A DNA stretch of 58,450 nucleotides from an uncultured Clostridia bacterium. Its GTDB lineage: Bacteria > Bacillota > Clostridia > Oscillospirales > Acutalibacteraceae. The stretch covers positions 1 through 58,450 of the forward strand of contig CALEJF010000017.1 in NCBI GenBank assembly GCA_937898625.1, in the 5' to 3' direction. A program made the position numbers and the translations under genes. The notes beneath the pieces are model-generated. The model had not been told where the DNA came from and searched no databases. It saw nothing but the letters and a program-made list of their open reading frames with translations. Of this stretch, positions 34,117 through 43,559 are shown piece after piece. The stretch's first letter is position 1; each line of letters begins with the position of its first letter.

Positions 34117-34868
34117 GCGAGAGATTTTTAGTAAGTCCTATTCTTCCTGAAAACAAGGTTACAACCGTATTTGCAAATATTGACGATATTACCCTTAAAA
34201 AGCTTTTTGAAGATTTGTCTATAAAAGTTGTTAATGTAGTTGAAAATCCGCTTTTAGACACACCTATAAGTAAACATGCCGACATTTTAGCAAATTATGT
34301 TGGGAAATCAACTTTTTTGGTAGATACAAGTCAAAAAGAACTATGTAAATTTATCGAAAATAATAGCGGGAAATATGTTATTATTGATAATATTAAATCA
34401 CCATATCCAAGTGACTGTTTGTTGAATTTTGCAGATATTGGTGATTATATAATATGTAACCAATCAATTTTGACAAAAGAAATTGCCGATTTATTACCTC
34501 AAAAACAGATTATTGATGTAAAACAAGGTTATTCAAAATGTTCTGTTTGCATTTGTAAATATAACACCATCATAACAGACGATATTTCAATATATAACGC
34601 CGTTTCTTGTTATGATAATATAAATTCATTACTTGTTGAAAAGGGTAGTGTACACATAAATAAATACAGTTATGGATTTATAGGTGGATGTTGTGGGTTA
34701 GTTGATAAAAATGTACTTTTATTTAATGGTGATTTATCTACACATTCAGACTTTGACAAAATCAAAAATTTCCTGTATGATAATAGTATTAAATATATTG
34801 ATATTAAAGGTAAACCTTTAACTGATATAGGAAGTATTATTCCAATTATGGAAAAAGACGGTGAATAA
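34113..34868 (+). CDS. Uncharacterised protein, DUF6873-like
   Basis: A 251-residue soluble protein with no signal peptide. I do not recognise a known enzyme. The C-terminal half contains ITDD, YGFIGGCCG, LFNGDLSTHSDF and DIGSIIPI segments, which from memory resemble the clostridial DUF6873 family, possibly with a pentein-like fold; this is uncertain. The start is TTG 34113, overlapping the radA stop (TTGA), so translation is probably coupled. It could also be read as a simple follow-on gene of the radA operon with an independent role. Confidence 0.6.
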   Translation: MSERFLVSPILPENKVTTVFANIDDITLKKLFEDLSIKVVNVVENPLLDTPISKHADILANYVGKSTFLVDTSQKELCKFIENNSGKYVIIDNIKSPYPSDCLLNFADIGDYIICNQSILTKEIADLLPQKQIIDVKQGYSKCSVCICKYNTIITDDISIYNAVSCYDNINSLLVEKGSVHINKYSYGFIGGCCGLVDKNVLLFNGDLSTHSDFDKIKNFLYDNSIKYIDIKGKPLTDIGSIIPIMEKDGE

Positions 34869-34869
34869 A

Positions 34870-35058
34870 ATGAAAAAAGGTTATTTTATCTCATATTTAG
34901 GTGCAGTGGCAACAATGGGAATTGTTCTTACAAAAGCGAGTAAAATGACAAAGAAATATGGTCAACCAATAAAAGAAAAGAAGAAAATGTCAGTTGATAG
35001 ATTAGCAAAAACTGTAGAAAAAGGTGTTAATTTATTGTTTGATAAGGTTATTAAATAG
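34870..35058 (+). CDS. Small hypothetical protein with one hydrophobic segment
   Basis: A 62-residue protein that opens with a hydrophobic stretch (residues 4-22) and continues with a strongly basic tail. I do not recognise it. ATG 34870 is chosen over an in-frame GTG at 34861; GGTG lies just upstream, and the preceding gene ends at 34868. It is followed by a terminator, so it closes the cwlD-radA operon. Confidence 0.55.
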   Translation: MKKGYFISYLGAVATMGIVLTKASKMTKKYGQPIKEKKKMSVDRLAKTVEKGVNLLFDKVIK

Positions 35059-35074
35059 TTGTATTTAATTATTC

Positions 35075-35108
35075 AAAGCATCTCTTCTTTATAGAGGTGC
35101 TTTATATA
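35075..35108 (+). terminator. Terminator after the radA operon
   Basis: An 11-bp stem AAAGCATCTCT / AGAGGTGCTTT with one T-G pair and a 7-base loop, followed by a T-rich stretch. Confidence 0.75.
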
Positions 35109-35121
35109 TTTTGATGAAATT

Positions 35122-35619
35122 ATGAAGAAAGTAATTATAATAGGTTGTCCCGGTTCAGGGAAAACAACATTTGCTGAAAAACTACATAAATGTACAGAAT
35201 TACCATTGTATCATCTTGATGCTATATGGCATAAGCCAGATAAAACTCACATATCAAGAGAAGATTTTGATGAAAGAATACAAGAAATATTTAATAATGA
35301 TAAATGGATAATTGATGGTAATTATAAAAGAACAATTGAAATGCGACTTAAAGAATGTGACACGGTTTTTCTCTTTGATTTACCCACAGAAGTTTGTTTG
35401 CAGGGAGCAACGGAAAGAATCGGAAAAGGTCGTTATGATTTGCCTTGGCTCGAAACAGAATTAGACCCTGAATTCAAGCAGTTTATTGAAGAATTTTCCG
35501 AAAAAACATTACCATATATTTATGAGCTAATCGAGAAATACAAAGAAGAAAAACAAGTTATAGTATTCAAATCAAGAAAAGAAGCGGATGAATATATAAT
35601 CGAAAAAAGTATGGTGTAA
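35122..35619 (+). CDS. P-loop kinase, adenylate-kinase/FlaR-like
   Basis: A 165-residue P-loop NTPase with Walker A GCPGSGKTT at residues 8-16. The pattern YHLDAIWHKP, followed by WIIDGNYKRT and DLPTEVCLQG, is that of the DNA-topology-modulation FlaR/YqaC-type adenylate-kinase-like family, whose substrate is not established. It lacks the LID zinc motif of true adenylate kinase. No clear ribosome site is visible. First gene of a four-gene cassette; gaps to the next genes are 4, 1 and 1 bases. Confidence 0.75.
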   Translation: MKKVIIIGCPGSGKTTFAEKLHKCTELPLYHLDAIWHKPDKTHISREDFDERIQEIFNNDKWIIDGNYKRTIEMRLKECDTVFLFDLPTEVCLQGATERIGKGRYDLPWLETELDPEFKQFIEEFSEKTLPYIYELIEKYKEEKQVIVFKSRKEADEYIIEKSMV

Positions 35620-35623
35620 TAAA

Positions 35624-36397
35624 ATGAATAATTACCTTAAAAATCTTAATAGAATAGAATTTGTTGTTACTATGGCTTGTACAGGTCGATGCAAACATTG
35701 TTCTCAAGGGGAACATATAAGTAATGACAGAATTGATAAAGATTTATCAGTAAATGCAATTTATAAGATTTCTAAAGAATACAATATAAATTCTGTTATG
35801 ACATTCGGTGGTGAACCTTTGTTATGTTTTGAAACAGTTTGTGCCATACAAAACGCTGCAAAAGAAATGAATATTCCTCTAAGACAGCTTATAACAAACG
35901 GATATTTTAGCAAAGACTATGAAAAGATTAATTATGTTGCCCAAATGCTAATTGATAGTGGAGTTAATGAAATTTTACTTTCTGTCGATGCTTTTCATCA
36001 AGAAACTATACCACTTGAATATGTAAAAGTATTTGCAAAAGCTGTAAAAAAACAAAATGTTAAATTATATGTTCATCCCGCATGGCTTGTTAGTTCCGAT
36101 GATAATAATTCATATAATATTATGACTAGAAAACTACTTGATGAATTCAACAGATTAGATATAGAATCAAGCGGGGGAAATATCATTTTTCCAAGTGGTA
36201 GTGCAGTTAAATATCTTTCAGAATATTTTGATTTAAGTAAAATGAAGAAAAATCCCTACGAAGAAGACCCTACAGATATTCATGCTATTTGCTTTAGTGC
36301 AAACGGTGATGTATTAAATAGTAATTTTTATAAGCAGGATATAGACGATATACTCACGACATATCACCCAAGAAAGAAGTTTTTCGGGAGAAAATAA
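35624..36397 (+). CDS. Radical SAM protein of unknown function
   Basis: A 257-residue radical SAM enzyme. CTGRCKHC near residues 19-26 binds the [4Fe-4S] cluster, and MTFGGEPLL supplies the SAM-binding GGE motif. A single cysteine near the end (AICFSANGD) resembles the start of a SPASM-like tail but no full set of ligands is visible. There is no precursor peptide gene next to it. The substrate is unknown; its neighbours are nucleotide- and DNA-related. Confidence 0.75.
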   Translation: MNNYLKNLNRIEFVVTMACTGRCKHCSQGEHISNDRIDKDLSVNAIYKISKEYNINSVMTFGGEPLLCFETVCAIQNAAKEMNIPLRQLITNGYFSKDYEKINYVAQMLIDSGVNEILLSVDAFHQETIPLEYVKVFAKAVKKQNVKLYVHPAWLVSSDDNNSYNIMTRKLLDEFNRLDIESSGGNIIFPSGSAVKYLSEYFDLSKMKKNPYEEDPTDIHAICFSANGDVLNSNFYKQDIDDILTTYHPRKKFFGRK

Positions 36398-36398
36398 T

Positions 36399-36887
36399 AT
36401 GCCACAACATCCATTTCCACCCTTATATGATACAAATTCAAAAATACTTATTTTAGGTAGTTTTCCATCTGTTAAATCCCGTGAGCAGATGTTTTTCTAT
36501 GGCCATCCGCAAAACAGATTTTGGAAAGTTGTTTCAGCTGTTGTGGGTGCTGAAACTCCTGTAACAATTGAAGAAAAAAGATACTTTTTGCTGTCAAATA
36601 ACATAGCATTATGGGATGTAATTGCGTCTTGTGATATTTCAGGCAGTTCTGACAGTTCAATTAAAAATGTTATTGCAAATGATTTAACGGAAATACTTGA
36701 TAATGCTGATATTAAGCAAATCTTTGTAAACGGCAAAACCGCAGAGAAGTATTATAATAAATACATGCGTGATGTTATCAAAAGAGATGCATTTTGCCTG
36801 CCATCAACATCACCTGCTAACGCAGGATGGGGGATGGATAAACTAATCAATGCTTGGAAAAATATATCTAATTATCTTGGTGATTAA
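36399..36887 (+). CDS. DNA-deoxyinosine glycosylase
   Basis: A 162-residue uracil-DNA-glycosylase-superfamily protein of the hypoxanthine-DNA glycosylase type (family 6). The ILGSFPSVKSR opening and the FFYGHPQNRFWK segment (about 33-43) match this family; LPSTSPAN near 137-144 supplies the C-terminal motif. It would remove deaminated adenine (hypoxanthine) from DNA. The start follows one base after the radical SAM gene. Function is from family knowledge. Confidence 0.85.
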   Translation: MPQHPFPPLYDTNSKILILGSFPSVKSREQMFFYGHPQNRFWKVVSAVVGAETPVTIEEKRYFLLSNNIALWDVIASCDISGSSDSSIKNVIANDLTEILDNADIKQIFVNGKTAEKYYNKYMRDVIKRDAFCLPSTSPANAGWGMDKLINAWKNISNYLGD

Positions 36888-36888
36888 A

Positions 36889-37506
36889 ATGAAGGAAAAA
36901 CTGATTGAATACATTGAGAATAGTATTCTTCCTGAATACTCAAAAAATGAGAGTGGTCATGGTATTGAACATATAAACTATGTTATAAACCGTTGCTTTA
37001 AATTTGCAGAACAGTTTGACAGCGTAGATTTAAATGTTATATATGCTATTGCTTGTTTTCATGATATTGCTCATCATATTGATAAGAATAATCACGAGAA
37101 ACTATCTGCACAGACTTTCTATAATAACGAAGACATGAAACAATTCTTTTCTGATGAAGAAAGATTGGTTATTAAGGAAGCTATAGAAGACCACAGAGCA
37201 TCTGCTGACCATCTGCCTCGTAGTGATTATGGAAAAATCATATCTTCTGCTGACCGTTCAACTGATGTTAATGATTTTTTCAGAAGGACTCACTCCTATA
37301 CATTAAAACATCAACCAAATTGCACTATAAATGAAATGATTGAGCGAGCATATCAACACGCTCTTGAAAAATATGGTGACAAAGGCTATGCAAAGCATTA
37401 TGTTATTGATAAAGATTATATAAGATTCAGAACGGAAATAAGCTTTCTTATTGCAAATAGAAAAGAATTTGAAAGTAGGTATAAAAAAGTAAATAGCATA
37501 GAATAA
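36889..37506 (+). CDS. HD-domain phosphohydrolase
   Basis: A 205-residue HD-superfamily protein with the metal ligands in HGIEHI (His28), CFHDIAHH (His58-Asp59) and a later Asp in SADRSTD. Such enzymes cleave phosphoester bonds, often of nucleotides. ATG 36889 follows the glycosylase stop by one base; an alternative ATG at 36850 lies inside the glycosylase gene. It is the last gene of the cassette and is followed by a terminator. Confidence 0.8.
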   Translation: MKEKLIEYIENSILPEYSKNESGHGIEHINYVINRCFKFAEQFDSVDLNVIYAIACFHDIAHHIDKNNHEKLSAQTFYNNEDMKQFFSDEERLVIKEAIEDHRASADHLPRSDYGKIISSADRSTDVNDFFRRTHSYTLKHQPNCTINEMIERAYQHALEKYGDKGYAKHYVIDKDYIRFRTEISFLIANRKEFESRYKKVNSIE

Positions 37507-37534
37507 AGGCTCTGTATTAATTTTACAGAGCCTT
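37506..37534. terminator. Bidirectional terminator between the HD gene and the YfhO gene
   Basis: The stem AAGGCTCTGTA / TACAGAGCCTT with a short T-rich loop lies between two convergent genes. Confidence 0.85.
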
Positions 37535-37540
37535 AGGTTT

Positions 37541-40318
37541 TTATTCATTTGTAGTTTCGTCGTCTTGAATGTTATCTTCAATAATCGTATTTTCGTCTGT
37601 TTCAGTAGTTTCTACAGGTAATTCTCCGTCAGAGCGTTGCCATAGATTATCTTTGGTGTTTTTAAAGATAAACAACCTCTTTTTCTTCAATATGAATCCT
37701 AAAATAAGAAGAAATGCAAAACTAAATGAGATAATACAAGCGATATTCATATAAGGAATTGAATATTCAAATGAAATATTATGTTCACCACTGTTGACTT
37801 TTACACCAATTAACGCATCAGAAATAATTATAATATCTTCTTCTGCAACTTTTTCATTATCTAAAGTGATGTTCCAACCCTTATCATATGGGATAGATGT
37901 GTAAAGTATCTCATTTTCGCCTGCAGTAAAATTACCGCTGATTTTTGTATCACTGAATTCTGTAATTTCCATTTGACCGGATTTAAGTTCATTATAGCAT
38001 TGAACAAATTTCTCTTCGTCAACTGTAAATACAAAAAACTCAACATTTGCAGACGATTCATCCTCTTTTAACGGCATTTTAATATTGATTTTATCATCAA
38101 CATTATAGTAGCCTAAATCAAGGATGTAACCATCTTTTACATCCATTTTTGTTGATGTTGTATCAGATTCAACAGAAACCTCATCTAATTGTCTTGAGTA
38201 AAGATAGATATAGATATTACCTTCATTTTTTGCCGTAATATCAACTGAAAGACTTGCATTTGTTTTTTCATCAATTTTTGTAAGCGGAAGTGTACCGAGA
38301 ACTTTATTATAAAGTCCGATTTCATTTAGATTATCAAATGTAAGATTATAATCAAAATCTTTTATATAAACATCATTTACGCCACCCGCTGTAATGAAAA
38401 ATTCTTCTTGAGCTTCTACAGGGTTTAAGTAATCATATACATTCCACTCTGATATTTTATCTGAAACTGTAAAAGCAAGACCTAAGTGAAAATTATTTTC
38501 GTATACTTTATAAATCTCATTTTCTGCAATCTTATGGTAGAAAGGTGATTCATCAACTAAATCTCTTCTGTCATAAACATATTTAACAGAAAACAATGAG
38601 TTATAAATTGGAGATGTGGGGTTATAAGTGAAACTGTTAATCTTATTTCCGTAAAGTCCTATTGCCTTCTGGAAATTAGCAACTCTTTCATAAGCCATTG
38701 AGGAAAAGACTGAAACACCATTATAATCATACCAACTTGGGTCCATTCTAGTTCTTAAATATGATAATTCTTCACGATAAAATAAATCGGAATCGTTGCT
38801 TTTAATTTTCTTTTGAAGTTCTTTAAAATAATTATAGTCAGCAACAAATGAAGTTTTATTTTGATTAGCAACATAGTGATTTGTATTGCAAACAATAGTT
38901 TCAGCAACGACAGAACAAACAAGCAATATAGTCAGTGCATATGCCTGATTTTTCTTACTTGATAATAAACATAGAACAATTACAAGAAGGATTACAAAAA
39001 TAATACTTAATACTACTGTCAAAAGAGAAACATTTTTGGAGCCAACCTTATAAACTGCAAGGATAAAAATTACAAGGCAAGCACCAAGGCCTATAAGATA
39101 CTTTTTATTAATGTCAAGTACAATTTTATATGCTTTGTGAGCCATAATTATCAATATAAAACTATACATAAATGACTGACGATATGGTAAATCATTTGGA
39201 TAATGTAATCCATGCCATATGAAATTGAAAATATTTATATTAAAACTGAAATACATTAATGCGAGTAATGCAACAGAAGCAACTTTTTCTTTTGCTGATA
39301 TCTTCTTTGATAATAAAAACACAGGAATAAGAATAAGTGTTAAAATTCCACAATATACATTTGGTAATACATCTTCACCACTACTGCGGATAGTAGGTTC
39401 AAGACTTGCAAGATGATTTGCTAAAAAATCAAAAAAGCTGAAATAACTTTTTGCTTCTGTGGGGAATGTACTTGATGTTGCAGACGATGAACTTAATACA
39501 TAGGCAACAGGAATTAACATACCGCAAAGCAGAAGTGCAGCAGCTATTGAAGAAAAAGCAAATCTGAAACCACTATTTAAAAAGAATGAGTTAAAAATTT
39601 TGTTATCCTTTTCTTCTTTATATTTTAATACCTTATGTCTTTTATCAAAATTATCAAGGGAGCAGTAATAGTAATAAAGAAAATATATGCAAGAAAAAAT
39701 ACAAACCATAAAGCCGATGTAATAATTACAATAAATCGACAATGTGAGCGCTATTATATAGTTGAGACATTTACCTGAATATATAATCTTTTCAATACCT
39801 AATACAACAAATGGTAATAGGTACATTGCATCAATCCACATTACATTCCAATAATAGGCAATAAAATATCCACAAAACGCATACATTATACCAAATGCAA
39901 TAATTTCAGGACCGTTGGACTTGTGAGATTTTTTTAAATAGTAGGACATTGACATTGAACTCAATACGGCTTTACAAGCAATCATGGCTGCAACAGCTTC
40001 AAAAGTGTTTTCATGTCCAAAAATTAAAACAAGAATTGCAAAAGGGCTTGAAAGATAATTAAAAAAATTACCGATAAACGAACTTCCTATACCGGAGTTC
40101 CAAGAGTATAAAAGAGATTCACCTGATGTGATTCTGTCATATAATTCAGAAAAAAGCGGACCATATTGGTGGTAGAGGTCCATTCTGTATACTGTTCTGT
40201 CACCAAATGGAATAATTGAATAGCAGAAATAGACCAAAACAATTATAAACAATGCAGTCAGTCCTGAGAAAAATATATATTTGTTATCTTTCAATAAAGA
40301 ATTAATTCTATTTTTCAT
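37541..40318 (-). CDS. YfhO-family membrane protein
   Basis: A 925-residue polytopic membrane protein of the YfhO family, related to GT-C glycosyltransferases; B. subtilis YfhO glycosylates lipoteichoic acid. About a dozen hydrophobic helices fill the first 470 residues, an extracellular beta-rich domain follows to about 860, then one more helix and an acidic tail. Early residues GDRTVYRMDLYHQYGP match the family's loop. AAAGGTG precedes ATG 40318. It is monocistronic between two + strand operons. Confidence 0.85.
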   Translation of the reverse strand: MKNRINSLLKDNKYIFFSGLTALFIIVLVYFCYSIIPFGDRTVYRMDLYHQYGPLFSELYDRITSGESLLYSWNSGIGSSFIGNFFNYLSSPFAILVLIFGHENTFEAVAAMIACKAVLSSMSMSYYLKKSHKSNGPEIIAFGIMYAFCGYFIAYYWNVMWIDAMYLLPFVVLGIEKIIYSGKCLNYIIALTLSIYCNYYIGFMVCIFSCIYFLYYYYCSLDNFDKRHKVLKYKEEKDNKIFNSFFLNSGFRFAFSSIAAALLLCGMLIPVAYVLSSSSATSSTFPTEAKSYFSFFDFLANHLASLEPTIRSSGEDVLPNVYCGILTLILIPVFLLSKKISAKEKVASVALLALMYFSFNINIFNFIWHGLHYPNDLPYRQSFMYSFILIIMAHKAYKIVLDINKKYLIGLGACLVIFILAVYKVGSKNVSLLTVVLSIIFVILLVIVLCLLSSKKNQAYALTILLVCSVVAETIVCNTNHYVANQNKTSFVADYNYFKELQKKIKSNDSDLFYREELSYLRTRMDPSWYDYNGVSVFSSMAYERVANFQKAIGLYGNKINSFTYNPTSPIYNSLFSVKYVYDRRDLVDESPFYHKIAENEIYKVYENNFHLGLAFTVSDKISEWNVYDYLNPVEAQEEFFITAGGVNDVYIKDFDYNLTFDNLNEIGLYNKVLGTLPLTKIDEKTNASLSVDITAKNEGNIYIYLYSRQLDEVSVESDTTSTKMDVKDGYILDLGYYNVDDKINIKMPLKEDESSANVEFFVFTVDEEKFVQCYNELKSGQMEITEFSDTKISGNFTAGENEILYTSIPYDKGWNITLDNEKVAEEDIIIISDALIGVKVNSGEHNISFEYSIPYMNIACIISFSFAFLLILGFILKKKRLFIFKNTKDNLWQRSDGELPVETTETDENTIIEDNIQDDETTNE

Positions 40319-40346
40319 TATATACACCTTTCAAAAATATATTTTA

Positions 40347-40375
40347 AGTATACCACATACAGTTTTTCTTTTCAA
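40347..40375 (-). promoter_or_regulatory. Promoter of the YfhO gene
   Basis: On the minus strand, TTGAAA (complement of 40370-40375), 17 bases, TATACT (complement of 40347-40352), with TGTGG before the -10 box. Confidence 0.75.
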
Positions 40376-40385
40376 GAAAGTTTTG

Positions 40386-40414
40386 TAATAACTGGGGACA
40401 AGTAATCATAAATA
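40386..40414 (+). promoter_or_regulatory. Candidate SigE promoter of the spoIIIA operon
   Basis: TAATAAC (40386-40392), 14 bases, CATAAATA (40407-40414). These match most positions of the SigE consensus (KMATAWW and CATACAHT) at the right spacing, and the operon is SigE-controlled in other spore formers. Confidence 0.55.
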
Positions 40415-40432
40415 TTAGAGAGGTGAAAAACT

Positions 40433-41440
40433 ATGGATAATATGATTTCAGAATATAAATATATAATTTCATTTTTGACACCAAGATTACATATGCATCT
40501 TATGAAAATATCAGAATCAATTATAAATGATTTACAAGAAATCAGATTGAGGGCGGACAGACCAATTGTTTTAGTAACAAGTTCTGGATGTTGTTTTTTA
40601 ACAACATCAGGTAAGACAAGTTATATTGCTTCATCCAATTGTGTTTTAGCATATAAAAACGAAATTTCCGATACTGTAAACAAGATGTGTGGCTACTCTA
40701 TGCATAGTCATTATGAAGATTTATTAAATGGTTATGTTACATTACCTGATGGGGCAAGAGTTGGTTTAGTGGGTACAGCGGTATTTGAAAAAGATAAAAT
40801 AAAGGGAATTAAAGATTTTACTTGTATAAACATTAGAATTCCAAGAAATATTACCGGAATATCAGAAAACATAATGAATAATGTTTTTAAAAACGGTCCA
40901 GAGAATTTATTGATAGCTGGAGCTCCGTCATCTGGCAAAACAACTTTATTGAAAGATATTACTTATCAGTTATCATCAGGGAGACTTGGAAAATACTACA
41001 AAATCTGTGTTATTGACGAAAGAAAAGAAATCTTTCCTGCAGAAAGAAACATAAATCTGATGGGTCCTAATACTGATGTATTATCTGGTTATCCAAAAGC
41101 ACGAGGAATCGAAATTGCTGTAAGAACATTATCACCTGATGTAATCATATGTGATGAAGTTGGTCAAAATCATGAAATAGATGAAATAGTAAATGGAATG
41201 AATTCTGGTGTTAAATTTATTTTAACTGCTCATTCATCGTCATTGGATGAATTAAAAAGAAAGTACATATATAGAAGGCTTTTTAGAGATGCAGACTTTA
41301 AAAAAATAGTATTTCTTGCCGGAAGTGCTAATCCTGGTATAGTTTCAAATATTATTGATAAAAAAGAGATTGAATATGAAAATAACTTTGGTATTAACAC
41401 TATGTATGATAATAGTTTTGACTTCAATAAAGCGAATTAA
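40433..41440 (+). CDS. spoIIIAA: Stage III sporulation protein AA
   Basis: A 335-residue ATPase of the secretion-ATPase type that powers the SpoIIIA-SpoIIQ feeding-tube complex from the mother cell. Walker A GAPSSGKTT is at residues 163-171, and the VIICDEVGQ Walker B lies at about 237-245. GAGAGGTG precedes the ATG. It begins the eight-gene spoIIIA operon. Confidence 0.95.
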   Translation: MDNMISEYKYIISFLTPRLHMHLMKISESIINDLQEIRLRADRPIVLVTSSGCCFLTTSGKTSYIASSNCVLAYKNEISDTVNKMCGYSMHSHYEDLLNGYVTLPDGARVGLVGTAVFEKDKIKGIKDFTCINIRIPRNITGISENIMNNVFKNGPENLLIAGAPSSGKTTLLKDITYQLSSGRLGKYYKICVIDERKEIFPAERNINLMGPNTDVLSGYPKARGIEIAVRTLSPDVIICDEVGQNHEIDEIVNGMNSGVKFILTAHSSSLDELKRKYIYRRLFRDADFKKIVFLAGSANPGIVSNIIDKKEIEYENNFGINTMYDNSFDFNKAN

Positions 41441-41876
41441 AAGAAAAACAAAAATTATAAGACAATGTTATTTAATGATTGAAAACATTGAAATCTATTT
41501 AGGATATAAGAATTCAAGTATAAAAGAAGTTTTTAATGAGTTAAATAATACAGATTTATATGATGAACTTGCATTTATAAAAATTATTAAATCAAATATT
41601 GATGATAATGATTGCGATTGTGTTGTTAATAAAAATATTCTTTCATGTATTGATTCTATTAGTCTTTTAGAAAATAAAGATAAGGATAATATTAAATCTT
41701 TTATGTCCATGCTTGGAAAGACAGATTTAAATGGTCAGATAATGAATTGTAAAATATATAAAGAATACTTTAAAACAAAACTAAAATACCTAGAAGAAAA
41801 TGAAAATAACAAATGTAAAAGTATTAGTACAATTATAATTGGATTAGGTTTGTTTATTACCATTATAATTGTTTAA
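41376..41876 (+). CDS. spoIIIAB: Stage III sporulation protein AB
   Basis: A 166-residue GspF-like membrane protein with a hydrophobic helix at each end and a helical middle; the order and length match SpoIIIAB. Its start at ATG 41376 lies 65 bases inside spoIIIAA, and AAGAGA is the only nearby ribosome site, so the exact start is less certain. Sequence conservation of this family is low, so the operon position carries much of the weight. Confidence 0.85.
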   Translation: MKITLVLTLCMIIVLTSIKRIKRKTKIIRQCYLMIENIEIYLGYKNSSIKEVFNELNNTDLYDELAFIKIIKSNIDDNDCDCVVNKNILSCIDSISLLENKDKDNIKSFMSMLGKTDLNGQIMNCKIYKEYFKTKLKYLEENENNKCKSISTIIIGLGLFITIIIV

Positions 41877-41887
41877 ATGGTGTTGCT

Positions 41888-42082
41888 ATGGATATTATGT
41901 TTCTATTTAAAATTGCAGCAATTGGCTTGATTGTAGCAATTCTTCAACAAATGCTCTCAAAAACAGGACGAGAAGAATTTGCTACATTAACAGTTCTTAC
42001 AGGAATTATTGTAATTATTGCCATGCTTGTTCCGCAGGTGATATCAATTTTTGATGATATAAGTTCAATATTTAATTTATGA
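41888..42082 (+). CDS. spoIIIAC: Stage III sporulation protein AC
   Basis: A 64-residue protein with two membrane helices and the conserved LLSKTGREEFA-type loop (here MLSKTGREEFATL). Its length is the normal one for SpoIIIAC, a small membrane part of the mother-cell channel. The stop overlaps the spoIIIAD start by four bases. Confidence 0.95.
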   Translation: MDIMFLFKIAAIGLIVAILQQMLSKTGREEFATLTVLTGIIVIIAMLVPQVISIFDDISSIFNL

Positions 42083-42468
42083 ATGTATTAATCAAAATTG
42101 CTATTATTTCATTGGTTTATATTGTTCTATCTTTATTGTTAAAATCATATCGACCTGAATTTGTCTTTCTATTACGAATTTTTGTTGTTGTTTTGTTATT
42201 TTCACTGATAGTAGAGTATTTAAGTAAATTTATCAGTGATTTAGTTTTAATTTTCACCACATTTAACATTGATTCAGAACATATATCACTTTTATTCAAA
42301 GTAATTGCAATAACCGTGATTGGAGATTTAGTGTCAGATTCGTTAAATGATACAGGTGAATCATCGATAGCTAATATTATTTTATTAATATCTAAATTTA
42401 TTGTTTTATTTATGACTATGCCACTTCTCAATTCGTTAATAATCTTCTGTTTAAAATTCATTACATAG
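42079..42468 (+). CDS. spoIIIAD: Stage III sporulation protein AD
   Basis: A 129-residue membrane protein with about four hydrophobic helices, homologous to SpoIIIAC in its paired topology. KVIAITVIGDLVSDSLNDTGES is the typical central motif. The ATGA overlap with spoIIIAC indicates coupled translation. Confidence 0.93.
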   Translation: MNVLIKIAIISLVYIVLSLLLKSYRPEFVFLLRIFVVVLLFSLIVEYLSKFISDLVLIFTTFNIDSEHISLLFKVIAITVIGDLVSDSLNDTGESSIANIILLISKFIVLFMTMPLLNSLIIFCLKFIT

Positions 42469-42469
42469 T

Positions 42470-43558
42470 ATGAGAAAAAAGATACTTATAATAACGATAA
42501 TATTAATATTTATTTCATTGTTTAGCTTAAATTCATATGCAAACAGTTACGAGAAAATCTGGGATAATTTAGATGACCAAACCGAAGAATACCTGGCTGA
42601 TATTGGCATTGATGAAATTAGTTTTAATGAGTTATTTGAGGTAACGCCAACAAGAATTATTGAGTTTATCCTTGAACTTGCCCTTGAAAAGGGAACATAT
42701 ATCTTACCAAAAATAATCAGAATTATAATTGTTATTGTAATCCTTGCAATATGTTTATCTTTTTTAAAGGAATCAAATAAGTTGACTGATATAATCAAAA
42801 ATATAGGACTGTTAGTTATATTATCATTTATAATTGAGCCTATCAGCAGAATGTTGACGGACACTATTACAGGAATAAAGCTATCAACCGTTTTTATTAA
42901 TTCTTATTTACCTGTTATGACATCAATTATAGTTGCATCAAAAAAACCAACTATGGCATTAACATACAATTCTTTTTCGATTTTTTTATCATCAATTATT
43001 TCTAATATAGCAGATAAAATAATGATTCCTTTGTTAGGTGGAATGTTATCTTTTAGTATTATATCATCTATTTCGTATGAACAATATCAAGAAAAAATAC
43101 TTAGAACAATAAGAAAATTTATAGTTATAATTCTTTCGTTGTTTTCTACAATTTTCACTGGCCTGTTAACAACACAGAGTATATTATCATATTCGTCAGA
43201 CAGCTTGTTAATTAAAGGCATTAAATTTGCATCCGGTACTTTCGTACCAATTGTTGGTTCAGGTGTTGGAGATGCAATCTCATCAATTTTCAGTAGTTTT
43301 ATTATAATGAAAAACACTCTTGGTGTGTTTATAATAATTGTTATTCTTCTAATTAACTTACCTATTATAATTGAAATGTTATTGTGGTATTTTATTTTGG
43401 GATTTTGCTCAATATTTTCGTCATTTTTGGGTATTGACTCTGTAACAGATATATTTGAAAGCTTATCATCAATACTTTCACTTATGAATATAATAATGTT
43501 TTTTATAACATTCGTTCTTGTAATATCAACCGGAATTATTATTGTAATGGGAAAATAA
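42470..43558 (+). CDS. spoIIIAE: Stage III sporulation protein AE
   Basis: A 362-residue multi-helix membrane protein with an N-terminal signal peptide (residues 1-25, ending near SYA). It matches the SpoIIIAE family, the largest membrane component of the complex. The start is one base after the spoIIIAD stop; no strong ribosome site is seen, so coupling is likely. Confidence 0.94.
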   Translation: MRKKILIITIILIFISLFSLNSYANSYEKIWDNLDDQTEEYLADIGIDEISFNELFEVTPTRIIEFILELALEKGTYILPKIIRIIIVIVILAICLSFLKESNKLTDIIKNIGLLVILSFIIEPISRMLTDTITGIKLSTVFINSYLPVMTSIIVASKKPTMALTYNSFSIFLSSIISNIADKIMIPLLGGMLSFSIISSISYEQYQEKILRTIRKFIVIILSLFSTIFTGLLTTQSILSYSSDSLLIKGIKFASGTFVPIVGSGVGDAISSIFSSFIIMKNTLGVFIIIVILLINLPIIIEMLLWYFILGFCSIFSSFLGIDSVTDIFESLSSILSLMNIIMFFITFVLVISTGIIIVMGK

Positions 43559-43559
43559 T

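Noticed and set aside
35624..36397. Peptide-modifying (RiPP) radical SAM cluster
   Set aside because: No short precursor-peptide gene, transporter or protease is nearby, and the SPASM cysteine set is incomplete.
35122..37506. Possible defence island
   Set aside because: No nuclease, restriction, toxin-antitoxin or mobile gene accompanies the four genes, and the base composition matches the neighbours.
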